Assembly: GCA_037954665.1 (NCBI GenBank)
Contig: JBBMOL010000197.1
Coordinates: forward strand, 124,001 to 188,000
Length of the DNA: 64,000 nucleotides
Origin: Laguncularia racemosa
Lineage: Eukaryota; Streptophyta; Magnoliopsida; Myrtales; Combretaceae
Reading direction: 5' to 3'
Position 1 is the first letter of the stretch. Each line of letters starts with the position of its first letter. A model generated the notes under the pieces. It did not search any database. It had not been told where the DNA came from and worked only from the letters and a program-made list of their open reading frames with translations. A program made the position numbers and the translations under genes. Below, piece by piece: positions 35,882 through 46,179 of the stretch.

Positions 35882-37407
35882 TTATTTTCTAATTCTTTTG
35901 GTCTTCTGCAACATAGATGCCGGCTTTCCGTTGATGATAGCTTCCAATTCTCTGACTTTAGCTTGGGTCTTTTCCAGCTGAGCATCCAAGGCTTTGTTTC
36001 TTTGATCGGATTCCTTAAATCGGCCTTTCCAGATATCCTTTTATAGTTTGCAGCCTCAAAATATACTTCCATTCGAGCCCTGACTTGCTCCAAGTAGATT
36101 TCCAACTCTGGGTCTACTTTGTCTGGCTTAGGTTAGGTGATATCTGGGACTCGGTATGCTCTTTCCCCTATTCAATATAGCTGTTGGATTACGAAATCCC
36201 TGGTGGCTTGGTGTTTGCCCACTTCATTGTCTAGCTTTCCGAGGTCTACATTCGGACTCTCAATTCGGGCCTCCCATAGTGCCTTGACCTCTACCAGCTT
36301 AGCAAACTTCTCAGCTACTAATAAGTTTGGATCTTGATACTCAAATGTGATTACTTCCAGTAAAGGCCGATAAATTATGTCTTGAATAGTATCGAATTGG
36401 CAGACCACTTAGTTGGGATGATAACCTATACACCTGCTGATACCGATTAGAGGCACAGCTTGAAAGTTACTACAGGTTAAGATAACTTTATCGTAGCAAC
36501 TCCATCTAGCTGTCCACAAAATGTCGTCGGTACTGAAACTTTAAAGCACTTCTACCCAGCTGTGGCTGGTAAGGTCGTCGGGCAACTTTATCTTCTCTAT
36601 GCATGAGTCCACAAGGTCCACTTGTTGAGCCAATTTTTTTTTAACCAAGTTCAGCCCGAAACACTTAAGGTGGCTTACAAACCAAATCAGGATAAGGTTA
36701 ATATTTGAGCAGAGGATCCCGAGGCCTTTTTTCTTGACGAAGTTTAAGTTTTGGATCTATTCAGCCAATAGAATCGAGATGTAAGATTTTCCTTCCAGGA
36801 ATTGGGCCACCAGTTCTACGACTCGATAATGGACATAAAAAGTTCCGGTGGGGAAGAGTATGGTGGCGAAGGCGATCAGGATGAAAGCACTCACCCTTCT
36901 TTGTCTATAACTCTTGGGGTCCCCACATAATATGTCTTTCCTATCCCCATTATCTTCTCGGGCCATGAGCCAGGCTTCCAACTCATCCATCCATATGCAG
37001 TATCCATTACAGTCTGCTAAGGCCTTGTTGATTGATGTTTTACGGATACTTAGAAGTCTGCTGAAGATACCGGCTGACCCGACTTCAAGATCCGGTACAT
37101 ACACCTCGTTGGTCAGTGCTGTAGCCTGTAAAAGTTGGGTGTACTCTTCCAAGGTGGGAGTAATCTCATGTGACCCAATGAAGAAAGTTGTGGGCTCTAT
37201 TTCCCATAGATGGAGCATGGCCCGAACCAAGGGTAAGTTCATCTCCATCTTCATCAGTGAGAGGATGGGCCCTATTTTCTATTGAATGAAGGCTTGTTCC
37301 TCTGGGTTGTACAGAGTGAACCAGTGGTCCAGCACCAATTTTGGGTCTAGAGGTTTACATACTCGAATCTCTTTACGGAGGAGACGGTCAATTGTGGAGC
37401 TAGCCAT
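35882..37407 (-). pseudogene. Element C ORF1 (plant mobile domain-like)
   Basis: Starts MASSTIDRLLRKEIRVC at 37407. The section FFIGSHEITPTLEEYTQLLQ (about 37180) and ASAFILIAFATILFPTGTFY-like hydrophobic core (about 36880) resemble the plant mobile domain found in ORF1 of Ogre elements and in the MAIN/MAIL genes of plants. VPLIGISRCIGYHPN follows at about 36440. The end is a charged helix (QRNKALDAQLEKTQAKVREL) stopping at 35884-35882. About 508 codons, with stops at 37281, 36759, 36540 and 36411 and a frameshift near 36040. Role in the element is unknown. Confidence 0.75.
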
Positions 37408-37904
37408 CTATTACAACAGAAATTTCTAATTACAACAAGAACTATGTTACAATGATAGCATTATAGGGAAATGTATCTAAACTCCGTGAACAGAATAAAA
37501 GTATTACATCATCAATCAGTTGTCATCCCATGACGTCATGTATGCAAATAGGTAGGTTCTAACAGGTCCACAAGCTCTATGGCCTCCCACATTCTCGAAG
37601 AAATGGATCTCAGGCCATATCAAAGCATTAGGTAGGGTAGCCTAATCAGTCCTGAACGGTGATCATATCACTTCGCCCAAAACCTATACAATGGCCCCCC
37701 GTCTTAGGGTCCTAAGACAGTCCGGGTTTGACCGTATCTACTTACACAGTTACATGCATGCAGACGCCACAGTTAAAGTAAATAATTGAACCCTAAATTT
37801 GATTAAATCCCTGAAAGGTTAATAACAGTATAACAAACCAAAAAGACATTTCTTAGAAAAAGTGATTTGATGAGATTCCGGTGGCTAGCCTTACGAGAGA
37901 AGAA
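37408..37904 (-). other. Element C leader
   Basis: Untranslated leader between PBS and ORF1, about 500 bp, no frame or repeat seen. Confidence 0.75.
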
Positions 37905-37923
37905 GTCCCTAGTGGAGTCACCA
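37905..37923 (-). other. Primer binding site of element C
   Basis: On the minus strand TGGTGACTCCACTAGGGAC begins three bases after the LTR end. It starts with TGG as expected for annealing to a CCA-ended tRNA. It is not the initiator-Met site used by its neighbours. Confidence 0.7.
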
Positions 37924-37926
37924 TCC

Positions 37927-39948
37927 TATCAAGTCTAATTTTTTATTTTCCATTCCTAATTCGATCTATACTAGACCCTATGCTCATCTAATGTAGACTC
38001 TCGACTTGAGTTAGGAACTTCATTTTATTTTGGAGTCACCACCCATGCGGTTGGGAAAGATTGAATTAAGACTAATTGAGTGGATTAATCCTAATTTAGA
38101 CCACTAGTTAGCGAGATTTTCTCTTTTCGTTTCTTGTGAAAGAGGAAATGAAAAACCAAAGTTTCTAGGTTCGGAGGCTAACTTATTAAAACCTTAAAGT
38201 TACCATCCTATCTCCTGAAATCTAAACCTTATCCAAATGTCTTTTATTTTATTTTTGTTTTTTTTATTGTGTTTTTTAATAAGTTATTCTAAGAAAAATG
38301 ATTTTTTGTCCTTTTTAGAGTTGCCCCAAATAGGTGCCTACGTACCTGCTATTTGGGATCAAACAAGTCGTAGTTCGCTTTTCCTAAAAAAACTTTAATG
38401 TGTTTGTGATTTTTAATTATGAAATTACTTTTGATTTACATTTTTATCATTTTAGTATTTTTTTTCTGGAAAAATCTAAGCCTAACCTTGATCATTTGAT
38501 TTTTGAAAAATAATAATTTCAAGGAAAAACCAATTTTTGATTTATTATTATAGAAAAACATTTTTCTAAGTGATAAAAATTTATTTCCCTATTTTTCAAC
38601 TCATCTCTTATTATTATAAAATTTTATTCATTTTTATTATTTTTTATGATTTTTATTGATTTTTCTTAATTTTTATTGAAAATTTTTCTCCTATATTATT
38701 TATCTATCCTAAACTAAAATCTAAATTTTTTTTATTTTTTCTAATATATATTTTTATCATTTTTTTATTTTATATTTTTATATTTTATTATTATTATTAT
38801 CATTATTATTTATTTTTACTCATCCTAAATTAAACCTTAAAAAAAACTAATCTAAATTCTAATATTTTCTCTTTTTTGAATTATAAATGACAAGTAAATA
38901 AATAAAGAAATTTCAAAAAATAAATAAAATAACTAAATAAATAAATAAGAAATAATAAAAAAATTTAAAAAAATAAAAAAATCCGACTTACCTAAATCCT
39001 GGTCGGTGTGTGTGTCGGGTCGGGTCGGGTCGATCGGTCACGACGGCTAGGAGTGCTCGTTGACAGCATTCCGATGGCCTTTCGAAGCTATTGAGGTGTC
39101 GTTTCCTAGGTTTTCGGGAGTGGGGAACTCAACCGTGGCAATGGATTTCTCCAAAAACGCCTCCTGGTGACAGCTCGGTGCTTGATCGGTGGTCGCAGCT
39201 TGGAAACTCTAGCAAGGCTTCGATTTTCTCTCTTTTCCTCACTTCTAATCCATGATCCTACTTCCTCCCTTCATCCTCTATTTATAGGCGCAAGGAATCG
39301 AGCTGGATAAGCTCGGATTTGCTCCGATTGAAGCAAATCGAATTTGCGGTTAAAACCTTCCTCCGATTTGTGCAAATCCCTCAATTTGTTACGATTTGAT
39401 TCTAATTGGATGATGTTTATCCTATTTTTGTTGAAGATCTGCTGAATTTGTGCAAAAAATCGAATCAAAATGGCCGAAATTCGATTTTTCCTCGCCAGCG
39501 ACGATTTTGGACGAAGGTTGGGCGCGTTCGTCCATTCCAGCCAATCAGTCGCTGACACGTGTCCTAGGCAATGAAAAAATTGCAAAATGCGGATTCTTCC
39601 TCCCCCGTGTTTCGAACCTGCGACCTTACCCCTCTCCCCACGCCTTAACCCATGGTTCGGACCAGCTGGGCTAGCCCACTTACTCGATTTTTTTTATTTT
39701 CGCAATTTGCATATATGCAATGCGATTTTTTATTATTTTTGTATTTTTTGAAATTTCAAAATTTTGTAAAAATTATTTAATCCCTCTTATTACTATTTCT
39801 GTAATTATTTTTCAAAATTGATGTATTTTTCCTATTTACTTTTTTAATATTTTTCCTATTTTTGCTAAATTAGAAAAAAATGTAAAAAATTGGAAAAAAT
39901 TGGAAATTGATTATTGTTGATTATTAGGGCAAAAATGAGGTGTTTACA
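37927..39948 (-). mobile_element. Element C 5' LTR (right)
   Basis: 2022 bp. Same sequence as the left LTR with scattered substitutions and AT-rich indels; an extra AT-rich stretch near 38625-38680 is absent from the left copy. TATA box complement at about 39277-39288. Confidence 0.93.
39610..39673 (-). promoter_or_regulatory. Pol III-like A-box/B-box pair in the C 5' LTR
   Basis: Second copy of the motif pair: GGTTCGAAA (39618-39610) and TAGCCCAGCTGG (39673-39662) on the minus strand. Here the A-box-like part matches the consensus slightly better than in the left LTR. Confidence 0.35.
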
Positions 39949-39953
39949 GCTAG

Positions 39954-40099
39954 AATGCATAACAAATAAGTAATAAAAAAAAGTTAGTCTACAAATATTT
40001 TTGGGGTCGGTTTGTTCAAAGAGGACCATCATCCCCAAATTTTGTAACCCTTTGGTTCTTGCCCTAGTGATAGGTCCTGTAGAATTTTAATCCCTATTA
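39954..40099 (-). mobile_element. Element B left (3') LTR, proximal part
   Basis: Continues B's left LTR after C. In element orientation it begins TAATAGGGATT, with a G-to-A change in the TGAT terminus. It still encodes the PIT-R-R-K-type tail of the polyprotein. The polypurine end (CCCGAGGAGA) adjoins at 40100-40109. Confidence 0.85.
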
Positions 40100-40963
40100 T
40101 CTCCTCGGGCCTCAAGAAGATTTGTCCTCAAATCTAATAGGTCAAATGCAGTAAAGACTTTGTATTCTCTTAGCAAGTTATTTGTAAAAACATTACTGTA
40201 GTCTCCCAATACCTAAGATACCATAGGAGGTAGTTGCTCTCACCCCTCCATTTCTAAGATATATCTCATCTGCAACACATATAATGGCCTATCATCCACT
40301 ATGACATCCCTTAACTCAAATCGTCCCACTAATATTGTCTTCTCCTTCCCTGTTTCACTTATATGTCTTTGAACCTCTTAGCCCTCTGATGGTTTACTCA
40401 TCTGCCCCTAAACCTTTTGGACCTCTGATGGTTGACACATCTGCTTCTGAACCACTTGGTCCTCTGAAGGTTGACTCATCTAACTATGAACCTCAAGGAC
40501 TTCTGATGGTTGACTTATCTATCTTTGCACCTCTTATGGTGACATAGGGTTCAATACTATACGTTTACCCTCTTTCTAGAATACATATGTATTTTTGAAG
40601 CCATCATGTAAGATCCTCCTATCATACAACCAAAGCCTGCCAAGCAATATATGGGATGCACACATAGGAAAAATATCACATTCAATTTCATCATGATATT
40701 TATCCCCAATACTGAAAGGTACCCTAGCTCTCTAGGTTACATATAGACTCCCCTGTTCACTTAGCCAATGTAATTTATAGGGTTTAGGATGCGGGGTAGT
40801 TACAAGTTTCAATTTTGATACTAATGAGGCAGCCACAACATTAGTACAACTACCACCATCAATAATAATGACACAAATTTTTCCTTTGCTCATCATCAAT
40901 AGTTGTAAAAGAGGTTAAAGCCTGGCGCAGTACATTAGTAGACAGAAACAAGTCACTTGACAT
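40100..40963 (-). pseudogene. Element B protease ORF with gag and pol deleted
   Basis: Start ATG at 40963 (MSSDLFLSTNVLRQA): three or four gag codons run directly into the segment that precedes the protease. The protease active site reads IIIDGGSCTNVV (about 40865), and ASHILLGRLWLYDRRILHDG follows (about 40690). Next come in-frame 39-bp repeats (40370-40545), then PLYVLQMRY and VLGDYSNVFT from the start of RT. These join straight to LREYKVFTAF and LLDLRTNLLEARGDN, the polyprotein tail. One frameshift near 40895 and several stops. Confidence 0.8.
40365..40545 (-). repeat. 39-bp in-frame tandem repeat in element B
   Basis: About four and a half units encoding variants of SKPSEVQEVQSQI on the minus strand (+ strand phrase CCTCTGATGGTTGACTCATC). 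The equivalent array in D (57545-57790) has about six units. H and I carry only a single unit at this place. Confidence 0.88.
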
Positions 40964-41950
40964 TGCTGCTTACTACTTCAACAAGCTAATAATATACTAC
41001 ACCACACACACCACAGCAACACACTCTTACACACCCACGGTGCAATTAAGCAACCAATGCAACACATACTTCCCCACACTTCAATTATGGCAACAAGTGG
41101 AACAATAATTAAACACTCCTAAATAGTAAGTTAATAAATTCAACTAAGTAAGGTTTTAAGTATCAATACTCAATAACTTCCACACTTTAATGCTTGTTTT
41201 GAAATTCAAATTTTACCACTATATTTCCCTTTATAATCACGGTACAAACACAATCTTATACTCCACGTGCAGCACCTTCATCTCAACACAACTCCACAAC
41301 AATCTACAACTTTCTTCACTACACACTCACATCGCCACACATACAACACAAACACGATACAATTCACTTTCAAACCTCAACACCACTTCACGTGCAACAA
41401 ATTCACCTTAACACACACAACACTTCATGTTGTAACACCCCGTCACAACACAACTCTAATTTGCCACGCACACAACACAATCACGGCAACAATTTAAAAA
41501 AAAAAAACTTTTAATGCAACCTTCTCCTCAAATGGTAAGAGGCAAATTCAAATTCAAATAATACTCAATCAATGCTACTCAATGAATTGCTTCAAACTTA
41601 AAGATGTGTTTGAATTTTCAAATATTTTCCTTATCTCTACACAATGTAAATCTGGAATTTGTAAATGACAAATACAATTTTCGAAATTACCAACACAATT
41701 CACTCTTCTATGTTTCAAATTTTCACTTTTCCAAAATGATCACCAAAGATCACTCCTTCTTACTCACAGTAAACTCAAGGAAAGCAAGCTACCACAAGTT
41801 TTCCACATCTACTTCAATCAATAACAACAAGAATGAAATAAACTCCACAAGCACTACTACAATTCACTTCAACAATTTTAGATCAAGAAATTAACTCCAA
41901 GAACCCTAATTGTCAAATGATGATCACACAAATTCCTTCCTCAAATCCTA
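40964..41950 (-). other. Element B leader, TG-rich on the element strand
   Basis: About 1 kb untranslated leader with CA-rich runs on the + strand (40995-41480). All members of this lineage in the window have a TG-rich leader. Short + strand frames are low-complexity translations. Confidence 0.8.
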
Positions 41951-41963
41951 TGCTCTGATACCA
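41951..41963 (-). other. Primer binding site of element B
   Basis: The complement reads TGGTATCAGAGCA, a perfect 12-base match to the initiator tRNA-Met PBS, five bases inside the LTR. Confidence 0.92.
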
Positions 41964-41968
41964 AATTA

Positions 41969-42857
41969 TGATATGCCTAAATAATTTAGGCACATGAACA
42001 TAATCTAATTAGAGAATTCAACAAGACAAAATCCACAAAGTGGCATGATGAAATTGAATTCCACTTAAGCAAATGATCAAACGAAATTTGAACTAATAAG
42101 TATGTGAATGTTCAATGGGAAATCACGCAATTACACTAGGAAGAAATTTCAAAATTGAAATGACCCAAATCTGAATATTACATCTAAATCACATGAATAA
42201 AAGTAACCACAAATTGCACCTAGATATGACTCACTAAATACAATTTGTTAACAACAAAAGCAAGATTGATATGACTCACAATCTTCTCTTGTTGAATCTC
42301 GCCACAATTTCCTAAGAAATTGATAAGAGATCTTTAATTTGCAAGGCTCTCCCTCACGACTCAAAGAGTGTTTGTTTTTCAAACTGATAAAAGCTCCTTA
42401 AAAAAACCCTAATTAGCAAGTATTTATACTTACTCCAATTAGGGTAAAAATGTTCAAAAAAATTACACATATACCACTAAGTGGCTGGTTCTAAAATCAA
42501 AGTACAAGTACCAAAATAAACAAAAATTAGTCGGTTCTCATAGCAACAATTACATATTTAAATGGTCTTCAAGTGGTCGATTCTTCAATTCAAGTGAACA
42601 ATTTGTTATACCAGTTCTTCTTTGGTTTATGTCGGTCCATGAATAACCCATAAGTTGAGCTTTAGTGAGGTTATCCATCGCCCTATAAAAACCAACAAGT
42701 GTACCTACATGAATGCACAACAAATAAGTAATAGAAAAAAAGTTAGTCTACAAATATTTTTGGGGTCGGTTTGTTCAAGAGGACCATCATCGCCAAATTT
42801 TGTAACCCTTTAGTTCTTGCCCTAGTGATAGGCCCTGTAGAATTTTGATTCTTATCA
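41969..42857 (-). mobile_element. Element B right (5') LTR
   Basis: 889 bp, + strand TGATATGCC ... TTCTTATCA. TATA complement tatttata at 42421-42428. In element orientation its first codons read DKNQNSTGPITRARTKGL, the LTR-encoded polyprotein tail. Confidence 0.93.
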
Positions 42858-42862
42858 GGACT

Positions 42863-43106
42863 AGGATGCGTATTGATGCAAAATGAGAGGGTTATAGCAT
42901 ATGCATCCCAACAGTTGATGCCTTATGAGAAGAACTACCCTACACATGATTTAGAATTGGCAACAATAGTCCTTATACTCAAATTGTGGAGACATTTTTT
43001 GTATAGGGAGAAGTGCAAGATATTCACCAATCATAAAAGTCTCAAGTACATCTTTACTCAAAAGGAGTTAAACATGAGACAAAGATAATGGCAAGAGTTG
43101 ATAAAA
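42863..43106 (+). pseudogene. Element A RNase H, second part
   Basis: After the TSD the reading resumes with GCVLMQNERVIAYASQQL and LELATIVLILKLWRHFLY, TNHKSLKYIF and LNMRQR, then TAA (Arg/Trp expected) and WQELIK, before the insertion of G. TSD taaaa at 43102-43106. Confidence 0.9.
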
Positions 43107-44111
43107 TGATGGGAATCTACCCAGCGATCTTGATGGACTGGGAACTTGATATGGATGGTGATCAAAATCACTTGCTTGCATACATATTTTTCTTTATCTA
43201 ATAAATGTTTGAATAATAATTTAGCAGGTACAACAACCATTCTTCACGAGATGCCACATGAACTTCATTGTTGATCAAATTAGGGACATCACCGGATTCA
43301 CATCCAATGGCCCGTCATAATCAAGATTGACTCGATGAACCGACTCTTTGAAGATTATTATCTTTTGTACTTGTAATTTATTTCTTTGAACCATTTATTT
43401 TGTAAGCTTTTGGGAATTTTTATTTGGTTGTATTTTGTGTTTTAGGACCGGCCACCCTTTAGTGGCATAGTTGTAATTTTTTAGTTATCTTAACGCTAAA
43501 GGGAGCAAGTATAAATACGTGCTTAAGTAAGGCTTAGAGGGGGGGAGAATACACTTATTTTGCTACAAATTTCATGAGAATTAGGGTTCATCCTAAATTT
43601 TCATAAGGACTCTTATCAATTTCTTCTAGGAATTGTGGCAAGTTGCAACCTAAGGAATTGTCAGTAATATCAATTCCTAAGTTAATTTTTCCTTTTCATA
43701 ACTAGTATGTAATATCTAGTATTGATTATGATTGGTATGTTTGGTTCTTGGTTCTTATTTTCACGTCAAATGTAGGTTCAATTTCCATCATTATATTGTT
43801 GTCAATTTAGTGGAATTGTATCTTACATATTGTCTTGTAATTGTCGTTCTTCATTTGTGTGGAGGTTCCTTATTGTAAGAAGTTCATGCTAATCTTAGTG
43901 TTGTTGGTGATTGGATTTGCATTTGATATTGTGTGAAGTGCTTAATTCAATTGAGCACATCATCATTTTGGTGTTGAGATTAATTGATCAACAAATTGGA
44001 TTATTAAAGGGATTAGGGTTATTTCCATAAGCTAGATTATTAATTTGGATTTGCCTTGAAGTTATTTCAATTGTTTGATTGCATATGCTTTAATCTATTT
44101 AAGGCACATCA
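43107..44111 (+). mobile_element. Element G 5' LTR
   Basis: TGATGGGAATCTACCCAGCG ... GGCACATCA. TATAAATA at 43510-43517. Confidence 0.93.
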
Positions 44112-44116
44112 TCTTT

Positions 44117-44130
44117 TGGTATCAGAGCTC
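44117..44130 (+). other. Primer binding site of element G
   Basis: TGGTATCAGAGCTC, initiator tRNA-Met type, five bases after the LTR. The leader continues to 44309, is interrupted by H, and resumes at 49063. Confidence 0.92.
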
Positions 44131-44309
44131 AAGTTGAGTGGAGGGGTTTGTGTGATTTTGATTTCAGAAATTTTAGGGTTCTTGAGTTAGCATCTTTATC
44201 CGAAATTGAAAAGTGAAAATTAAGTTGTTTGATTTTGTTGTTGAATTTACGTAATTATCTTGCTTGAAGAGTTGAACTTGCTGCTTGTGAAGTGGAATTT
44301 GAGGTCTTG

Positions 44310-45286
44310 TGATGGGAAAATTTCTGACACTATCAACCTTTTCAGAACCCAATTTGGATGATGATCCAAATTGCTCATATTTTACCATATGTCTTTATTT
44401 CTAATAAAATTTGACAATAATCTTACAGGTACAATTATAATTCTCCATGGGATGCCAAAATGTCTTACAACTTCAGTTGGACACAGAACATTTTTCAGGA
44501 TAACAATCAAAGACCCGCTGCGATTGTTCTCTATTCCGAGGCATTGGATCATAAAGACTTATGTTATTTTGTATCTTGTAATTTTTTATTGAACTATTTT
44601 GGTTTTGGGACACTTTTATTTCTTTGTAATTTTCATTTAGGGTTAGCCACCTTAAAAGTGGCAAACTTGTAATTTTGAGCACTTTTTAACCCTAGGAGTA
44701 GCAAGTATAAATACTTGCTTAAGAGAGGGTTTGAGGAGGCTTATTTTTGCAGAACAAACACTTCTTTTCACATGAGAATCAGGGTTCCTAATTGTCATCT
44801 AAACTCTTATCAATTTCAATCCCAATAGTTAAAATTGTGGCGAGTGCAACATCTTAAAATTGTGAGTTGTATCAATTTCATTTTGTTGTGATTTCTTTTC
44901 TTCTCTAGTGTGTCATATCTAGGGTTGAATTGAGATAGTTCTTGGTCAGAAATACATCTTATTATTCACGAATTATTGTGTTTATTTGAAGTACTTTGCA
45001 ATTGAATTTGAATCTTCATTGAAGAATTCCCTTGAAAACGTGTACTTCACTATTGGAAAGGAATTCTTGGAATTGAGGTTTTCTTTATCATTTGTGGATT
45101 ATATGAGATTAGAGTGTTGTTAGAAGATATTATCATTATGGTATTACAATTATATCTTTGAACTTTTAGATTTCCATATATCTTCATTAGGGTTCACATG
45201 AAATTGCCCTTTGTGGATCCGGTTTTGCATGAGACTTGAGATTGTTTTTCTTAGTCTTATGCTTCTAAGTGGTTTTAGGCACATCA
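44310..45286 (+). mobile_element. Element H 5' LTR
   Basis: TGATGGGAAAATTTCTGACA ... TTAGGCACATCA. TATAAATA 44706-44713 lies at the centre of the perfect dyad GCAAGTATAAATACTTGC. Confidence 0.94.
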
Positions 45287-45292
45287 TCTTTT

Positions 45293-45306
45293 TGGTATCA
45301 GAGCAC
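45293..45306 (+). other. Primer binding site of element H
   Basis: TGGTATCAGAGCAC, initiator tRNA-Met type. The leader 45307-46179 has no ORF and is moderately TG-rich. Confidence 0.92.
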
Positions 45307-46179
45307 ATGTTGAGAGAACGGAATTGGTTTCATTTGATTTCGTAGAGTTAATCATCCATTAGGATTGATTTAGTGGAAACCACAAGAAATTACCTTGTCT
45401 TGGAGTTTATTTTGTTGTTTGTTGGAGTTGGTTTGGGAAGGTTGTTGCATCATTTTGTGATCACTAATTTACGTGGAAGGGCAGAAGTACAAAGTGTTGT
45501 TTAATTCAACAATTTTTGGAACTTGCAAAACTTACCAAAATCCTTGTTGTGGCTTGTTGTGGCATGGAGGAGGAAGTGTAGTTCGTTGTTTTTTATTTCC
45601 ATTGTGTAATTCTGAATTGGTGGAGTACAATTTGCAGATTGCATTGATTTTTGATTAGTAAGGAATTATTTGAATTCAAAACATATGCAATTAAGTTGTA
45701 GGAGTTAATGATTGCTATTTAAATTTGAATTCATTGTTACCGATTGAGGAAGGCTTGCAATAAGTGAAGTTGTTTGAATTTCAAATTGAAAGTTGCTGCC
45801 TACTGTGGAATTTGGAATTCATTTGTGGAAGGTCACTTATTAGTCCTTTGTTATCATTATTTGCCGTGGAAGTTGAAGTCTACTTGTAATTAATATCCAT
45901 TTTTTGTTGCCGTGGAAGTAACACATCATCATTATTGTTGTTGTTTATGTGTTGCCGTGGAGTGATATTTGGAAATTAAATTTGTTGCACCGTGTAGTTG
46001 TGACGTGTTGTGGAGAAGAGTATTACACATGAGTTGCAATAATATAATTGTAACATTAAGTGGGTTTGTTTGTTTATCTTTTGTAGTTGCTATTATGTGG
46101 AGTTTAGGGAAGCGTAGTAGTAGAGTGTGTACTCTTGAATCAAATTGTTTTGAGGAACAACATACGGGAGTCTACAAAT

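Larger units (their letters stand above)
25519..39948 (-). mobile_element. Element C: complete Ogre/Tat-like Ty3/Gypsy retrotransposon (14.4 kb), nested in the LTR of B
   Basis: Two long LTRs (25519-27442; 37927-39948) flank PBS, ORF1, gag, protease, RT, RNase H, a second archaeal-type RNase H, integrase, a tandem-repeat 3' untranslated region and a polypurine tract, all on the minus strand. ORF1 upstream of gag, the dual RNase H and the 3' repeats are hallmarks of the Ogre/Tat group. Flanking pentamers actgg (25514-25518) and gctag (39949-39953) differ twice, and an ancestral actag TSD would need one change in each. The coding region has numerous stops and at least two frameshifts. Confidence 0.93.
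24774..42857 (-). mobile_element. Element B: protease-only CRM-like LTR retrotransposon, inserted in A and split by C
   Basis: Bounded by the perfect TSD ggact (24769-24773 and 42858-42862). Orientation is minus: PBS (complement of tgctctgatacca at 41951-41963) next to the right LTR, polypurine tract next to the left one. Without C (25519-39948) and its 5-bp duplication it is about 3.65 kb: two LTRs of 889-891 bp and a 1.87-kb internal region. The internal region holds a TG-rich leader, a three- to four-codon gag start, protease, a fragment of the RT start and the integrase tail. Gag, RT core, RNase H and integrase core are absent, so it could only have moved with help. D (55528-59979) has the same architecture. 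Confidence 0.9.

Noticed and set aside
40335..40547. + strand frame with repeated PLGPLKVDSS-like units
   Set aside because: Antisense of the 39-bp repeat that encodes SKPSEVQEVQ on the minus strand, in line with the element's orientation. Same for 57521-57841.
24774..42857. B and C as a single very long element
   Set aside because: The LTR of B is interrupted mid-sequence with its own TSD around C, and the LTR lengths only agree (891 vs 889 bp) when C is removed.
43107..44111. First LTR of G as a solo LTR, with H a separate adjacent element
   Set aside because: The leader after 49063 continues into a gag whose 3' LTR (51842-52844) matches 43107-44111, and TSD taaaa flanks the whole.
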